From NCBI GenBank assembly GCA_031271045.1, contig JAISWO010000057.1, positions 1-34,031 on the forward strand: DNA of 34,031 nucleotides. Reading direction: 5' to 3'. The translations under genes and the position numbers were made by a program. Under the pieces are notes generated by a model. The model saw nothing but the letters and a program-made list of their open reading frames with translations. It had not been told where the DNA came from and made no database searches. Below are positions 33,888 through 34,031 of the stretch, piece after piece. Within the stretch, counting starts at the first letter, position 1, and every line of letters starts with the position of its first letter. Source of the DNA: Tannerellaceae bacterium (GTDB lineage: Bacteria > Bacteroidota > Bacteroidia > Bacteroidales > Tannerellaceae).

Positions 33888-34031
33888 CAGCCGCTAAGGT
33901 GTTCCGCTCTTCGCGGAATTAAAAGGGAACCGTGTGAAAATCACGGACTGTCGCGCAACTGTAAGCTCTAAAGCAGTTCTGTACAAACATGCCACTGTCA
34001 ATTGATGGGAAGGCGTATGGAATAGAGTAAG
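33888..34031 (+). ncRNA. Cobalamin riboswitch, truncated by the window end
   Basis: The conserved parts appear in order: AAAAGGGAAC at 33921-33930, the paired CGTGTGAAAATCACGG at 33931-33946, the B12-box core GACTGTCGCGCAACTGTAA at about 33946-33964, GCCACTG at 33991-33997 and GGGAAGGCG at 34007-34015. The window ends where the CCAGGAGACC-like closing part should begin, so the 3' end is missing. It controls the next plus-strand gene, probably a cobalamin uptake (TonB receptor) or synthesis gene, which lies outside the window. Confidence 0.92.

Overview
The window reads as chromosome from a fairly GC-rich member of the order Bacteroidales. The evidence is Bacteroidetes-type promoters (TAnnTTTG -7 boxes ahead of several genes), few recognisable Shine-Dalgarno sequences, lipoproteins with Bacteroidetes-style signal peptides, WG-repeat and PorT-like barrel proteins, a DUF6261-like protein, a GH95 fucosidase, and the conserved lysS-gpsA-pgi-HAD gene order. 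I cannot name the genus.

Region 1 (about 60-12770) is the most unusual part. Eleven genes run on the minus strand from 12138 to 455 with gaps under 26 bases (two overlap by 4). In transcription order they are: a soluble FHA protein, a Ser/Thr kinase with a membrane helix and Sel1 repeats, a tail-anchored Ser/Thr kinase, a tail-anchored PP2C phosphatase, an FHA-membrane protein, an FHA-FHA-membrane-trypsin-like protease fusion, a secreted WG-repeat protein, an outer-membrane barrel, a lipoprotein, an S41 protease lipoprotein and an FHA protein with two membrane helices. A -7 box precedes the run and a strong hairpin follows it. A stand-alone LytTR regulator lies just upstream. I read this as a phospho-threonine signalling system that carries a cytoplasmic signal across the inner membrane to periplasmic proteolysis and envelope proteins. 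I do not recognise it as a named system.

Region 2 (12900-23130) is mainly housekeeping: pyridoxal/pyridoxamine kinase, transketolase, nadD and yicC on the minus strand, tsaB on the plus strand, then the minus-strand run lysS-gpsA-pgi-HAD phosphatase. A 41-bp tandem repeat array sits between nadD and the transketolase gene.

Region 3 (23130-28240) begins with a second, unrelated 41-bp tandem array. On the plus strand follow a DUF6261-like protein, a long perfect hairpin, rmlC and rmlB (dTDP-sugar synthesis) and an archaeal-type prolyl-tRNA synthetase.

Region 4 (28240-34031) has a GH95 alpha-L-fucosidase lipoprotein and an MsbA-like ABC exporter on the minus strand, a probable gene remnant, and a ketopantoate-reductase-like gene on the plus strand. 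It ends in a well-formed promoter and a cobalamin riboswitch cut off by the window end.
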